This document shows, in pieces, positions 1 to 5,475 of a stretch of 7,160 nt of DNA (its first letter is position 1; each line of letters opens with the position of its first letter). The DNA is from Thermoplasmata archaeon. Lineage in GTDB: Archaea > Thermoplasmatota > Thermoplasmata > Lutacidiplasmatales > UBA184. The DNA is taken from the NCBI GenBank assembly GCA_021828085.1, contig JAKATE010000097.1:1-7160 (forward strand), in the 5' to 3' direction. Under the pieces are notes generated by a model. That model ran no database searches. It was given only the letters and a program-made list of their open reading frames with translations, and was not told where the DNA came from. Both the position numbers and the translations under genes were made by a program.

Positions 1-380
1 GTCCTCAGGTCCACCCGGATGACCCGGGCGACCGGGTTCACCACGTTGAACCCCGGCTGGAGCCAGCCTTTGTACGAGCCGAGCACCGTGACCAGCGCGA
101 TCTCGTACGGCTGGATCGAATAGGCGGCGTGCAACAGGAGCACGAGGAACATCAGCCCGAAGAGCACGGCGAAGATGCCGCCGAAGATCCCCACGATGGT
201 GCCGAGGCTGATGAGGTAGGCCCCCGCGATGATGAGCAGGAATCCCACGATGAGCAGGATCGGCAGGAACGTCTTGGTCCCCGGGTAGGCCCCCATGCCC
301 ACCGGGGCCCGGACCGGTGCCGGGGAAGCGGTGGACGAGCTCGGCGCGGACCTGGGGCCGGTGGCCGATGACGCGCTCAC
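1..380 (-). CDS. SPFH/Band 7 (stomatin-like) membrane protein, N-terminal part, cut by the window edge
   Basis: The minus strand is open from the left edge back to the stop of the nfeD-like gene. Counting from the ATG at 296, the peptide has two hydrophobic stretches (about residues 11-31 and 33-58). These are followed by IQPYEIALVTVLGSYKGWL and then QPGFNVVNPVARVIRVDLR, which match the start of the SPFH domain (family pattern: E..VV..LG....L.PG....P....V..VDLR). Such proteins form membrane-anchored oligomers, often alongside an NfeD partner, and nfeD lies just upstream here. The start is uncertain. GTG at 380 has GGAG six bases upstream and adds 28 Ser/Pro/Ala-rich residues before the first membrane segment. 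ATG at 296 and GTG at 302 have weaker upstream signals. I chose GTG 380 on the ribosome-binding site alone. The rest of the SPFH and coiled-coil region lies outside the window. The family is confident; the cellular role is unknown. Confidence 0.85.
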   Translation of the reverse strand, partial: MSASSATGPRSAPSSSTASPAPVRAPVGMGAYPGTKTFLPILLIVGFLLIIAGAYLISLGTIVGIFGGIFAVLFGLMFLVLLLHAAYSIQPYEIALVTVLGSYKGWLQPGFNVVNPVARVIRVDLR

Positions 381-386
381 GGTTAG

Positions 387-390
387 CTCC
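387..390 (-). promoter_or_regulatory. Candidate ribosome-binding site for the SPFH gene
   Basis: On the minus strand GGAG lies six bases upstream of GTG 380, in the 42-nt gap after the nfeD stop. This spacing suits pairing with the CCUCC of archaeal 16S rRNA. It is the main reason to prefer GTG 380 over ATG 296 as the start of the SPFH protein. Confidence 0.45.
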
Positions 391-422
391 GTCCGCCCGC
401 GAGGTGGCCAACCCTCATGAAG

Positions 423-914
423 TCAAGGGTGCCCGGGCGTGGGACCCGCGGCCTCCTCCCCCCAGGGTTCCACCGACAGCACCACACCCCTTCCACCGGT
501 CACGCGGACCGTCGCCCCCACCCCGATGGGGACGTCCGCCGTGGCGCTCCAGACCTCGCTGCGGATGCGCACCTTCCCGCGCATCGTCCCCGGCACGATG
601 GGAACGGTCACCTCCGCCGGCCAGCCGGCCAGGGAGTTCACCGTCGTCGCGATAGGCGGATGCGTGGGGGCGAGTTTCTGGTAGACGGGAATGGCGACGG
701 CGAAGGCGACGAGCACCACTCCCACGATCAGGAAGGGGGCGCCGGCGAGGGTGAAGATGTCCACGGAGCTGAACCCCAGGAGGAGCCCTCCCGCCAGGAG
801 GAGCACTGTCCCCGGGAGGAGCAGGAAGAGCCCCGGGTGGAGGAAATCCAGGATGATCAGGGCGACGCCCACGATGATGAAGACGACCAGCAGAGCCTGA
901 ACATCCGTCACCAT
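423..914 (-). CDS. NfeD-like membrane protein with C-terminal OB-fold domain
   Basis: This is a 163-residue protein of the short NfeD class (no protease domain). It has three hydrophobic segments, at about residues 8-24, 27-47 and 53-76, the second following the typical DFLHPG turn. A soluble domain at about 93-150 has the NfeD OB-fold pattern: LAGWPAEVTVPIVPGTMRGK, then an RSEVWSA block, then IGVGATVRVTGGRGVVLSV. NfeD proteins are thought to work with stomatin/SPFH partners in membrane organisation, and the SPFH gene follows 42 nt downstream on the same strand, so the pair is probably cotranscribed. The ATG at 914 has no GGAG upstream. A TATA box about 33 bp upstream would start the transcript a few bases before the ATG, giving a leaderless or nearly leaderless mRNA. 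The family call is strong; the molecular function is not defined. Confidence 0.9.
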   Translation of the reverse strand: MVTDVQALLVVFIIVGVALIILDFLHPGLFLLLPGTVLLLAGGLLLGFSSVDIFTLAGAPFLIVGVVLVAFAVAIPVYQKLAPTHPPIATTVNSLAGWPAEVTVPIVPGTMRGKVRIRSEVWSATADVPIGVGATVRVTGGRGVVLSVEPWGEEAAGPTPGHP

Positions 915-944
915 GGCTGCGCCCGCTCAGCAGGGGTCCGTGGG

Positions 945-950
945 TATATA
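945..950. promoter_or_regulatory. TATATA box shared by the divergent nfeD and rio1 transcripts
   Basis: TATATA is the only AT-rich hexamer in the 84-bp gap between nfeD and rio1 and is palindromic, so it reads the same on both strands. Archaeal TATA boxes sit about 25 bp upstream of the transcription start. That places the minus-strand start near 921, just before the nfeD ATG at 914, and the plus-strand start near 973, about 25 nt before the rio1 GTG at 999. The box is seen directly; bidirectional use is inference. Confidence 0.55.
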
Positions 951-953
951 GGG

Positions 954-965
954 CCCCCCGGGGGG
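954..965. repeat. Perfect C6G6 palindrome beside the TATA box
   Basis: Six C followed by at least six G (the G run continues to 967) form a perfect 12-bp palindrome three bases from the TATA box. For the minus-strand promoter it lies on the upstream side, where the TFB recognition element would be. For the plus strand it lies between TATA and the predicted start. It could be an operator, part of a BRE, or only the result of high GC. Confidence 0.3.
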
Positions 966-998
966 GGATTTCATGAGGCCTCCCCACCTCCTCCCGGC

Positions 999-1772
999 GT
1001 GGGACGGGTGGAGAGCCTGCTCTTCCCGACGCGCAAGGAGCGGGTCGAGGAAAGGCGAAAGGAGCGTTCGCACGGCGACGTCCGGGACGAGGTCTTCGAC
1101 CGCGCCACGCTCCTCTCCGTCTCCCGCCTGGTGACGCAGGGTTTCTTCCAGGAGGTCGATTTCTCCATCTCCACAGGGAAGGAGGCCAACGTCTTCCGCG
1201 TGAGCGGCCCCAAGGGCTTCGCGGCCCTGAAGGTGTACCGGGTCTCCAACGCCGTCTTCCGCCGCTTTCCGCCCTGGGCGCTCGAGGATCTCTACCGCAC
1301 TGCGGGCCCCGGAAGCTTTGGACGGCTCGTCTTCGCCTGGGCCCGGCGCGAGTTCAACGCGCTCAAGCGCTGCCACGACAGCTCGGTCCCCGTCCCGCGC
1401 CCGCGGGTGCAGTGGCGAAACCTTCTGCTCATGGACCTGGTCGGGGACGCGGAGGGACGCGCCGCCCAGCCGATGATCCGGACCCCGCTCGAGGACCCCG
1501 CCCGGACCCTGAAGGAGCTCGAGAAGGGCGTCCGGGCGATGAGCACCCGCGCCCGGCTCGTGCACGGGGACCTCTCGCCGTACAACGTGCTCATGCACGA
1601 GCAGCACCCCATCCTCATCGACCTCGGGCAGACCCTCCCGGTGGAGCATCCCCAGGCCGCCGGGCTCCTCCTGCGCGATGCGACGAACTTCGCCCGCTAC
1701 TTCCGCCGGTTCGGCGTGGACTGCGAGCCGCAGGAGATCTACCGCCGCATGGGAGGTCGCCCGACGCCATGA
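999..1772 (+). CDS. rio1: RIO1-type serine/threonine protein kinase / ATPase
   Basis: RIO1 is an atypical kinase/ATPase that acts in late maturation of the small ribosomal subunit. Numbering from GTG 999 (257 residues), the P-loop STGKEANV is at 58-65, the ATP-binding lysine is K78 in LKVY, the hinge region has LLLMDLVG near 142-149, the catalytic loop is HGDLSPYN at 189-196 (D191, N196), and the metal-binding Asp is D208 in IDLGQ. The STGKEANV loop identifies RIO1 rather than RIO2, and there is no RIO2-type winged-helix N-terminus. The C-terminal block HPQAAGLLLRDATNF is also typical. The open frame extends far upstream, but the sequence becomes unlike RIO1 and antisense to nfeD, so I place the start at GTG 999. 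GTG 1008 is the alternative, and no in-frame ATG lies near the N-terminus. Its stop overlaps the dim2 start (ATGA), which implies translational coupling. Confidence 0.93.
   Translation: MGRVESLLFPTRKERVEERRKERSHGDVRDEVFDRATLLSVSRLVTQGFFQEVDFSISTGKEANVFRVSGPKGFAALKVYRVSNAVFRRFPPWALEDLYRTAGPGSFGRLVFAWARREFNALKRCHDSSVPVPRPRVQWRNLLLMDLVGDAEGRAAQPMIRTPLEDPARTLKELEKGVRAMSTRARLVHGDLSPYNVLMHEQHPILIDLGQTLPVEHPQAAGLLLRDATNFARYFRRFGVDCEPQEIYRRMGGRPTP
1752..1757 (+). promoter_or_regulatory. Candidate ribosome-binding site for dim2
   Basis: GGAGGT near the end of rio1 lies 11 bases before the dim2 ATG. It is a good match to the archaeal anti-Shine-Dalgarno sequence, although it also encodes Gly-Gly-Arg of RIO1. 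It supports ATG 1769 as the dim2 start. Confidence 0.4.
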
Positions 1773-2359
1773 CGGTGGTCCACGTCCGCATCCCCGAGGA
1801 GCGACTCCCGGTCCTCATCGGCACGCAAGGGGCGGTCAAGCAGGCGCTCGAGCGCTCCACCGGCACCCAGGTCGAGATCGACCGGGAGGACCAGACCATC
1901 CGCATCTCCTCCCCGCCCGGAGGCGACCCGATCGCCGTCCTCAAGGCGCGCGACGTGGCCCAGGCCGTGGGACGTGGCTTCTCCCCCGAGCGGGCCTTCC
2001 GGCTTCTCAAGGAGGACACCTATCTCAGCGTCCTCGACATGAAGGAGGTCACCGGGAAGCACACCAAGGAGGCGATGCGCCGGCTGCGCGCACGACTCAT
2101 CGGGACCTCCGGCCGCTCCCGCGGACGCATCGAGGAGCTCTCCGGCTGCTCCGTCTCGATCTACGGGAGCTCGGTGGCGCTCATCGGGAACGCCGACCAG
2201 CTCGAACGCGCCTCCCGTGGGGTGCGTATGCTGCTCCGGGGTAGCGAGCACTCCAGCGTCTTCGGGTACCTCGAGAAGGCGCGCCGCCAGGCCCTCCTCA
2301 CCCCCGCCCTCCCTCGCTTCGAGCCAGGGGCGGAGGGCAAGGACGCCTCCGGGCGCTGA
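1769..2359 (+). CDS. dim2: Archaeal Dim2/Pno1-like KH-domain rRNA-processing protein
   Basis: This is a 196-residue protein with two KH domains, the usual size for archaeal Dim2 (relative of eukaryotic Pno1/Dim2). The first KH (about 4-50) holds VLIGTQGAVKQALE with the GXXG loop GTQG at 20 plus or minus 2, then TGTQVEID. The linker has a VGRGFSPERAFRLL segment and DMKEVTGKHTKEAMRRL, both typical of the family. The second KH (about 108-158) carries IGTSGRSRGRIEELSGC and VSIYGSSVALIG, the Pno1-type degenerate loop. Dim2 binds near the 3' end of pre-16S rRNA, and RIO1 acts at the same late stage, so rio1-dim2 is a functional pair, conserved in many archaea. The start is fixed by the ATGA overlap with rio1. 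The C-terminal roughly 20 residues look unstructured. priS follows after 7 nt. Confidence 0.92.
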   Translation: MTVVHVRIPEERLPVLIGTQGAVKQALERSTGTQVEIDREDQTIRISSPPGGDPIAVLKARDVAQAVGRGFSPERAFRLLKEDTYLSVLDMKEVTGKHTKEAMRRLRARLIGTSGRSRGRIEELSGCSVSIYGSSVALIGNADQLERASRGVRMLLRGSEHSSVFGYLEKARRQALLTPALPRFEPGAEGKDASGR

Positions 2360-2366
2360 GCGAGAG

Positions 2367-3665
2367 ATGGGGAAGTCTGTTCCGCTCGCCGGGGGATCGC
2401 TCGCATGGTGCCGCGAGCGCTTCCTCGCCTACTACCGGGACCATCCGCCCGGTCCCCCCCCGGACCTCGCCGAGCGCGAGATCGCCTTCGCCCCCTTCGA
2501 GGCCTCGGGGATGTTCCGCCACCTCGCCTACGACGGCGAGCGGTCCTTCCAGGAGGGGCTTCGGCGGGCGGCCCCGCGCCACGTGTACTACTCCACCGCC
2601 TACTACGAGCGGCCCGACCATAGCGTGATGAAGGAGAAAGGCTGGCTCGGCGCCGATGTCATCTTCGACCTCGACGCCGACCATCTCGCCGACGCGGCCT
2701 CCTTGAGCTACTCCGAGCAGCTCGAACGGGTCAAGGGGAAGTTCCGGCTCCTCGTCGACGAGTACCTCCTCGGAGACTTCGGCCTCGACGTGAAGGACCT
2801 CGAGCTGGTCTTCTCGGGAGGGCGGGGGTACCACGCCCACATCCGGGACCCCGCCTACCGTGGCCTGTCCAGTGCGGCCCGTCGGGAGATGGTGGACTAC
2901 CTCACGGGGGAAGGGTTCGACCCGCTCCGGGAGGCGTTGGGGGGGGAGGCGCGGCCCGCCCCGAGCTCCACCCCGACGGCACCGGGGGGGACGGCCCGTC
3001 GAGGTGCGCCCTCCTCGCGGAGCTTCCGAAGGACGAACCGGCTTCCCCCGCCGGAGGCCGCCGGTTGGCCCGGCCGGTTCACGCGGGCACTCTTCGGGCT
3101 GACCCGGCAATGGGAGGGCCTGCCCGAGAGGGAGCTCCGGGCCTGGCTGCTCGCCCGGAAGGACCCGGAGGGCCGGCCCCATCTGGGTCCCAAGTCGGCC
3201 AGCGCTCTCGCCCACGAGCTCTCGGACGCCTCCACCCTCGAGAAGATCCGTCAGAAGCTGACCCTCGACGTCTTCCCCTTCCCCGTCCCTGCGGGTTTCC
3301 TCACCCTCGTCGCGGAAGAGGCCTCCCTCCAGATGAGGGGGGAGGCCGACGCCCCCGTCACCACCGACATCCACCGCCTCATCCGCCTCCCCGGCTCCCT
3401 CCACGGAGGGACCGGTTTCCGGGTCCTCACGCTCGACCGCGACGAGGTGGACGACTTCTCCCCCTGGCGCGACGCGCTCGTCCCACACGACCCCGGGAAG
3501 GGTGTCCCGGTCCGCCTGGAGACGGCGGTGGACTATCCGTTCGTCCCCGAGAGGCTCGTCGGGAATGCCGGGGAGGAGCTCACCCTCCCCGAGCCCCGGG
3601 CGCTCTTTCTCCTGCTGCGCGGGGAGGCCCGCGTCCTCTCCGACCCCCCAACGCCCGGCGGCTGA
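2367..3665 (+). CDS. priS: DNA primase small (catalytic) subunit PriS
   Basis: PriS makes RNA/DNA primers for replication together with PriL. The 432-residue ORF has the full archaeal/eukaryotic primase signature: YYSTAYYERP near 74-83, GWLGADVIFDLDADH with the catalytic acidic pair D101 and D103, SGGRGYHAH at 150-158, a third acidic position at D334 in TTDIHRLIR, and the nucleotide-binding LPGSLHGGTG at 341-350. The segment around 226-239 (LPPPEAAGWPGRF) also matches the family. Residues about 194-226, between a G8 run and a C5 run, look out of frame by codon-position composition (see the separate entry), so that part of the translation is doubtful though the ORF stays open. ATG 2367 lies 7 nt after dim2 and gives the normal N-terminus; the open frame upstream overlaps dim2 and is not used. 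priS is the last gene of the rio1-dim2-priS run and converges on the FAH-family gene. No strong ribosome-binding site is visible. Confidence 0.94.
   Translation: MGKSVPLAGGSLAWCRERFLAYYRDHPPGPPPDLAEREIAFAPFEASGMFRHLAYDGERSFQEGLRRAAPRHVYYSTAYYERPDHSVMKEKGWLGADVIFDLDADHLADAASLSYSEQLERVKGKFRLLVDEYLLGDFGLDVKDLELVFSGGRGYHAHIRDPAYRGLSSAARREMVDYLTGEGFDPLREALGGEARPAPSSTPTAPGGTARRGAPSSRSFRRTNRLPPPEAAGWPGRFTRALFGLTRQWEGLPERELRAWLLARKDPEGRPHLGPKSASALAHELSDASTLEKIRQKLTLDVFPFPVPAGFLTLVAEEASLQMRGEADAPVTTDIHRLIRLPGSLHGGTGFRVLTLDRDEVDDFSPWRDALVPHDPGKGVPVRLETAVDYPFVPERLVGNAGEELTLPEPRALFLLLRGEARVLSDPPTPGG
2939..3049 (+). other. Segment of priS with probable compensating frameshifts
   Basis: The segment is bounded by G8 (2939-2946) and C5 (3045-3049). 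In the priS frame, hand counts over 2949-3041 give GC at second codon positions of 29 of 31, against 17 of 32 in the 96 nt just before it. In the frame starting at 2951 the pattern becomes normal for this gene: about 29 of 31 at third positions and 19 of 31 at second positions. That frame reads protein-like text with acidic and hydrophobic residues (RPELHPDGTGGDG, then CALLAELPKDEP), while the priS frame gives Pro/Ser/Arg-rich text. Conserved primase text resumes in the original frame at LPPPEAAGW. One base lost near G8 and one gained near C5 would explain this. Confidence 0.55.
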
Positions 3666-3686
3666 GGATGCGCGGTAGGGGGGAGG
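3666..3686. other. Convergent intergenic gap between priS and the FAH-family gene
   Basis: Only 21 bp separate two converging stop codons. I see no T-run on either strand, which is what an archaeal intrinsic terminator would show. Transcripts probably overlap here or end by another mechanism. Confidence 0.4.
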
Positions 3687-4682
3687 CTACGGTGCGGCGG
3701 CCGGGGCGGGGGCTGGGGTCTCCCCCTTCACGGGGTTCCTCAGGGTGTCGATCCGCTCCAGCGTCCCCTCCACCACGTCTCCCACCTTGAGGATCCGCTC
3801 GGGCTTGCCGAACTCGAAGCCCGGGGTCCCTCCGAGGCTCCCCATGGAGATGAGGTCCCCGGCCTCGAGGGTCACGCCGCGGCTCAGGTGGGCGATCACC
3901 TCCTCGACCCCGAAGACGTAGTCGGAGGTCGTCCCCTCCTGCCGGACCTGCCCGTTCACCTTGAGCGTCATCCGGAGCCCCTTGGGATCCGGCACTTCGT
4001 CCCGCGCGACGATCATCGGGCCGACGGAAAGGGTGGAGTCGAAACCCTTGCCCATCATCCAGTCGGGCGTCGTTCCCGGCCCGTCCGGATACTGGAGGTC
4101 GCGGTAGCCGAGGTCGTGGACCACCGTGAAACCGGCCACGTGGTCGAGCGCCCTCTCCTTCGGCACGTTCCGCGTGGTGGCACCGATGACGACCCCGAGC
4201 TCGAGCTCCACGTCGGGCTGCGAACCGGCCGGGTTCAGCAGGAAGGGCTGCTCGTGGCCGACGAGGCAGTTGGTGAAACGCGCGAAGATGAACGGTCGCT
4301 TCGGAGGCGCCTTCCCCTGCTCCTTGGCATGGGAGTAGGAGTTGCTCGCCAGGCAGAAGATCTTCGCGCCCGGGAGGATGGGGGTCAGGTAGCGGACCCC
4401 CTCCTCGGGACGGAAGAGAAAGCGCGCTCCGGTGGCGGCCCGGGGGGTCCAGCCCCCCTTGCGTCGCCGGTCGATGTATTCCTGGATCGTGTTGGCGAGC
4501 TTGACCGAGTCGGCTCCCCCGGCGAGGAAGGTCTTGAGGTCGCGGAAACGGGACGGGTCCGCCCCCTTCACCGGGTTCGTGGCGAAGTAGTCGCGGCAGG
4601 CGATGTCCAGGTCGAGGAAACCGTCCGGGGCGCGCGCGCCGAAATGCCGATCCCCCTCCAGGATGAAGTAGCCGAGCCTCAT
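3687..4682 (-). CDS. Fumarylacetoacetate hydrolase (FAH) family protein
   Basis: FAH-fold enzymes are metal-dependent hydrolases, isomerases or decarboxylases acting on 2-keto or acyl-pyruvate type acids. The 331-residue protein has an N-terminal domain (about 1-100) and the FAH domain (about 103-315). Visible family features are the NxYxxHAxE-like SNSYSHAKE block at 113-121 (H118, E121), the metal ligands E159 and E161 in DVELELGVVIG, D190 in HDLGYRDLQ, and K212 in GKGFDSTLSVGP. The late VIAHLSRGVTLEAGDLISMG and GTPGF blocks are also typical. All expected ligands are present, so it should be active, but the substrate cannot be read from sequence: fumarylpyruvate, acylpyruvate or oxaloacetate-type substrates and homoprotocatechuate-pathway intermediates are all possible. 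The last 10 residues are an Ala/Pro tail. Its ATG overlaps the arfC stop (ATGA), so it is translationally coupled to arfC and is the last gene of the operon. Confidence 0.92.
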   Translation of the reverse strand: MRLGYFILEGDRHFGARAPDGFLDLDIACRDYFATNPVKGADPSRFRDLKTFLAGGADSVKLANTIQEYIDRRRKGGWTPRAATGARFLFRPEEGVRYLTPILPGAKIFCLASNSYSHAKEQGKAPPKRPFIFARFTNCLVGHEQPFLLNPAGSQPDVELELGVVIGATTRNVPKERALDHVAGFTVVHDLGYRDLQYPDGPGTTPDWMMGKGFDSTLSVGPMIVARDEVPDPKGLRMTLKVNGQVRQEGTTSDYVFGVEEVIAHLSRGVTLEAGDLISMGSLGGTPGFEFGKPERILKVGDVVEGTLERIDTLRNPVKGETPAPAPAAAP

Positions 4683-5464
4683 GCTCCGTCGCGGCCCGAG
4701 GGACGGCGCGATGTCTTAACCCCTTTCCCCGGGCGCGGAGAGACCGGCCAGCCCTCCGGACCGAGCTCGGGAGGGGAGGCGGCGCCCGGACGGACCCTGC
4801 GGGGCCGCCCCCAGACCAGCACGCCCCCGTCGAGCGGCTTATTCCCTTCCACCTCCAGCCCCAGGGTCCTCCGGGGGCCCCCTGCGGGCGGGCCGGAGAG
4901 CAGCGCCGGAGAGCTCCCCTCCCCGATGAGCACCGGGGCGACGAAGAAGCTGAAGCGGTCCACCCACCCTCCCCGCAGGAACGAGCTAATCACCCCACTC
5001 CCCCCCTCGACCAGAAGGGACCGGATGCCGTGCTGGTAGAGCCAGTGGAGCGCGCTAGGAAGAGGGACCCTGCGCTCCCCCAGACGGACCCGCTCGGCGG
5101 AGCCGGGACCCGCGCGGGGGGCGGACCGGGAGGTGAACACGACCGTGCGGATGCTCCCGTCGAGCACGCGCGCCGGTGGCCGCACCCGGCCCCGGGAATC
5201 GAGGATGACCCGGGCGGGGACCGGGAGGGCCGGGGATGGGGTCCGGCCGAGCAGTTCCCAGTGCACGCGGAGCGACGGATCGTCCGCGAGGACGGTCCCG
5301 GAGCCGACGAGGATGGCGTCCACGGCGGAGCGGAGTCCCTGGACCCGGGCGAGGTCCTCCCGACCCGAGAGCTGTGCCGGCCGACCGTTCGCGTAGGCCA
5401 GCCGGCCGTCCAGGCTCAGCGCACAGTTGGCCCAGACGAAGGGACGGTCGGCCTTCCTCGCCAT
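4679..5464 (-). CDS. arfC: 2,5-diamino-6-(ribosylamino)-4(3H)-pyrimidinone 5'-phosphate reductase (RibD C-terminal family)
   Basis: ArfC reduces the ribosyl side chain of the diaminopyrimidinone intermediate with NAD(P)H, an early step in archaeal riboflavin, FAD and F420 precursor synthesis. As in archaea, the reductase stands alone without a RibD deaminase domain. Key blocks are NCALSLDGRLA at 13-23, LRSAVDAILVGSGTVLADDP at 44-63 (dinucleotide and substrate site), PARVILDSRGRV at 83-94, and LLVEGGSGVISSFL at 150-163 followed by the VDRFSFFVAPVLIGE block to 182. The fold should end near residue 219 (GVLVWGR), close to the usual family length of about 220. The remaining 42 residues are Pro/Gly/Arg-rich, with nearly equal GC at the three codon positions (roughly 77-79 percent each by hand count), and look like an unconserved tail. 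The start lies 11 nt after ftcD, and the stop overlaps the FAH-family gene. Confidence 0.9.
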   Translation of the reverse strand: MARKADRPFVWANCALSLDGRLAYANGRPAQLSGREDLARVQGLRSAVDAILVGSGTVLADDPSLRVHWELLGRTPSPALPVPARVILDSRGRVRPPARVLDGSIRTVVFTSRSAPRAGPGSAERVRLGERRVPLPSALHWLYQHGIRSLLVEGGSGVISSFLRGGWVDRFSFFVAPVLIGEGSSPALLSGPPAGGPRRTLGLEVEGNKPLDGGVLVWGRPRRVRPGAASPPELGPEGWPVSPRPGKGVKTSRRPSGRDGA

Positions 5465-5475
5465 GGGGCCCGGGC

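Noticed and set aside
1..416. Short plus-strand open frames at 129-371 and 317-655
   Set aside because: They are antisense to the SPFH and nfeD genes, which show clear membrane segments and domain motifs on the minus strand.
417..998. Long in-frame upstream extension of rio1
   Set aside because: The extension is antisense to nfeD, rich in Gly, Glu, Asp and His, and lies upstream of the TATA box, so it would not be on the rio1 transcript.
999..1772. Kinase as RIO2 instead of RIO1
   Set aside because: The P-loop is STGKEANV, as in RIO1, and the N-terminal winged-helix domain of RIO2 is missing.
2217..2366. In-frame upstream extension of priS
   Set aside because: It overlaps the C-terminal coding region of dim2 and adds text unlike primase; ATG 2367 gives the usual PriS N-terminus.
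2298..3488. 396-codon open frame on the minus strand
   Set aside because: Antisense to priS, whose catalytic motifs are clear on the plus strand; the minus text is low in sense and repetitive in Gly, Glu and Val.
3888..5039. 383-codon open frame on the plus strand
   Set aside because: Antisense to the FAH-family gene and arfC, with no family motif; a GC-driven shadow frame.
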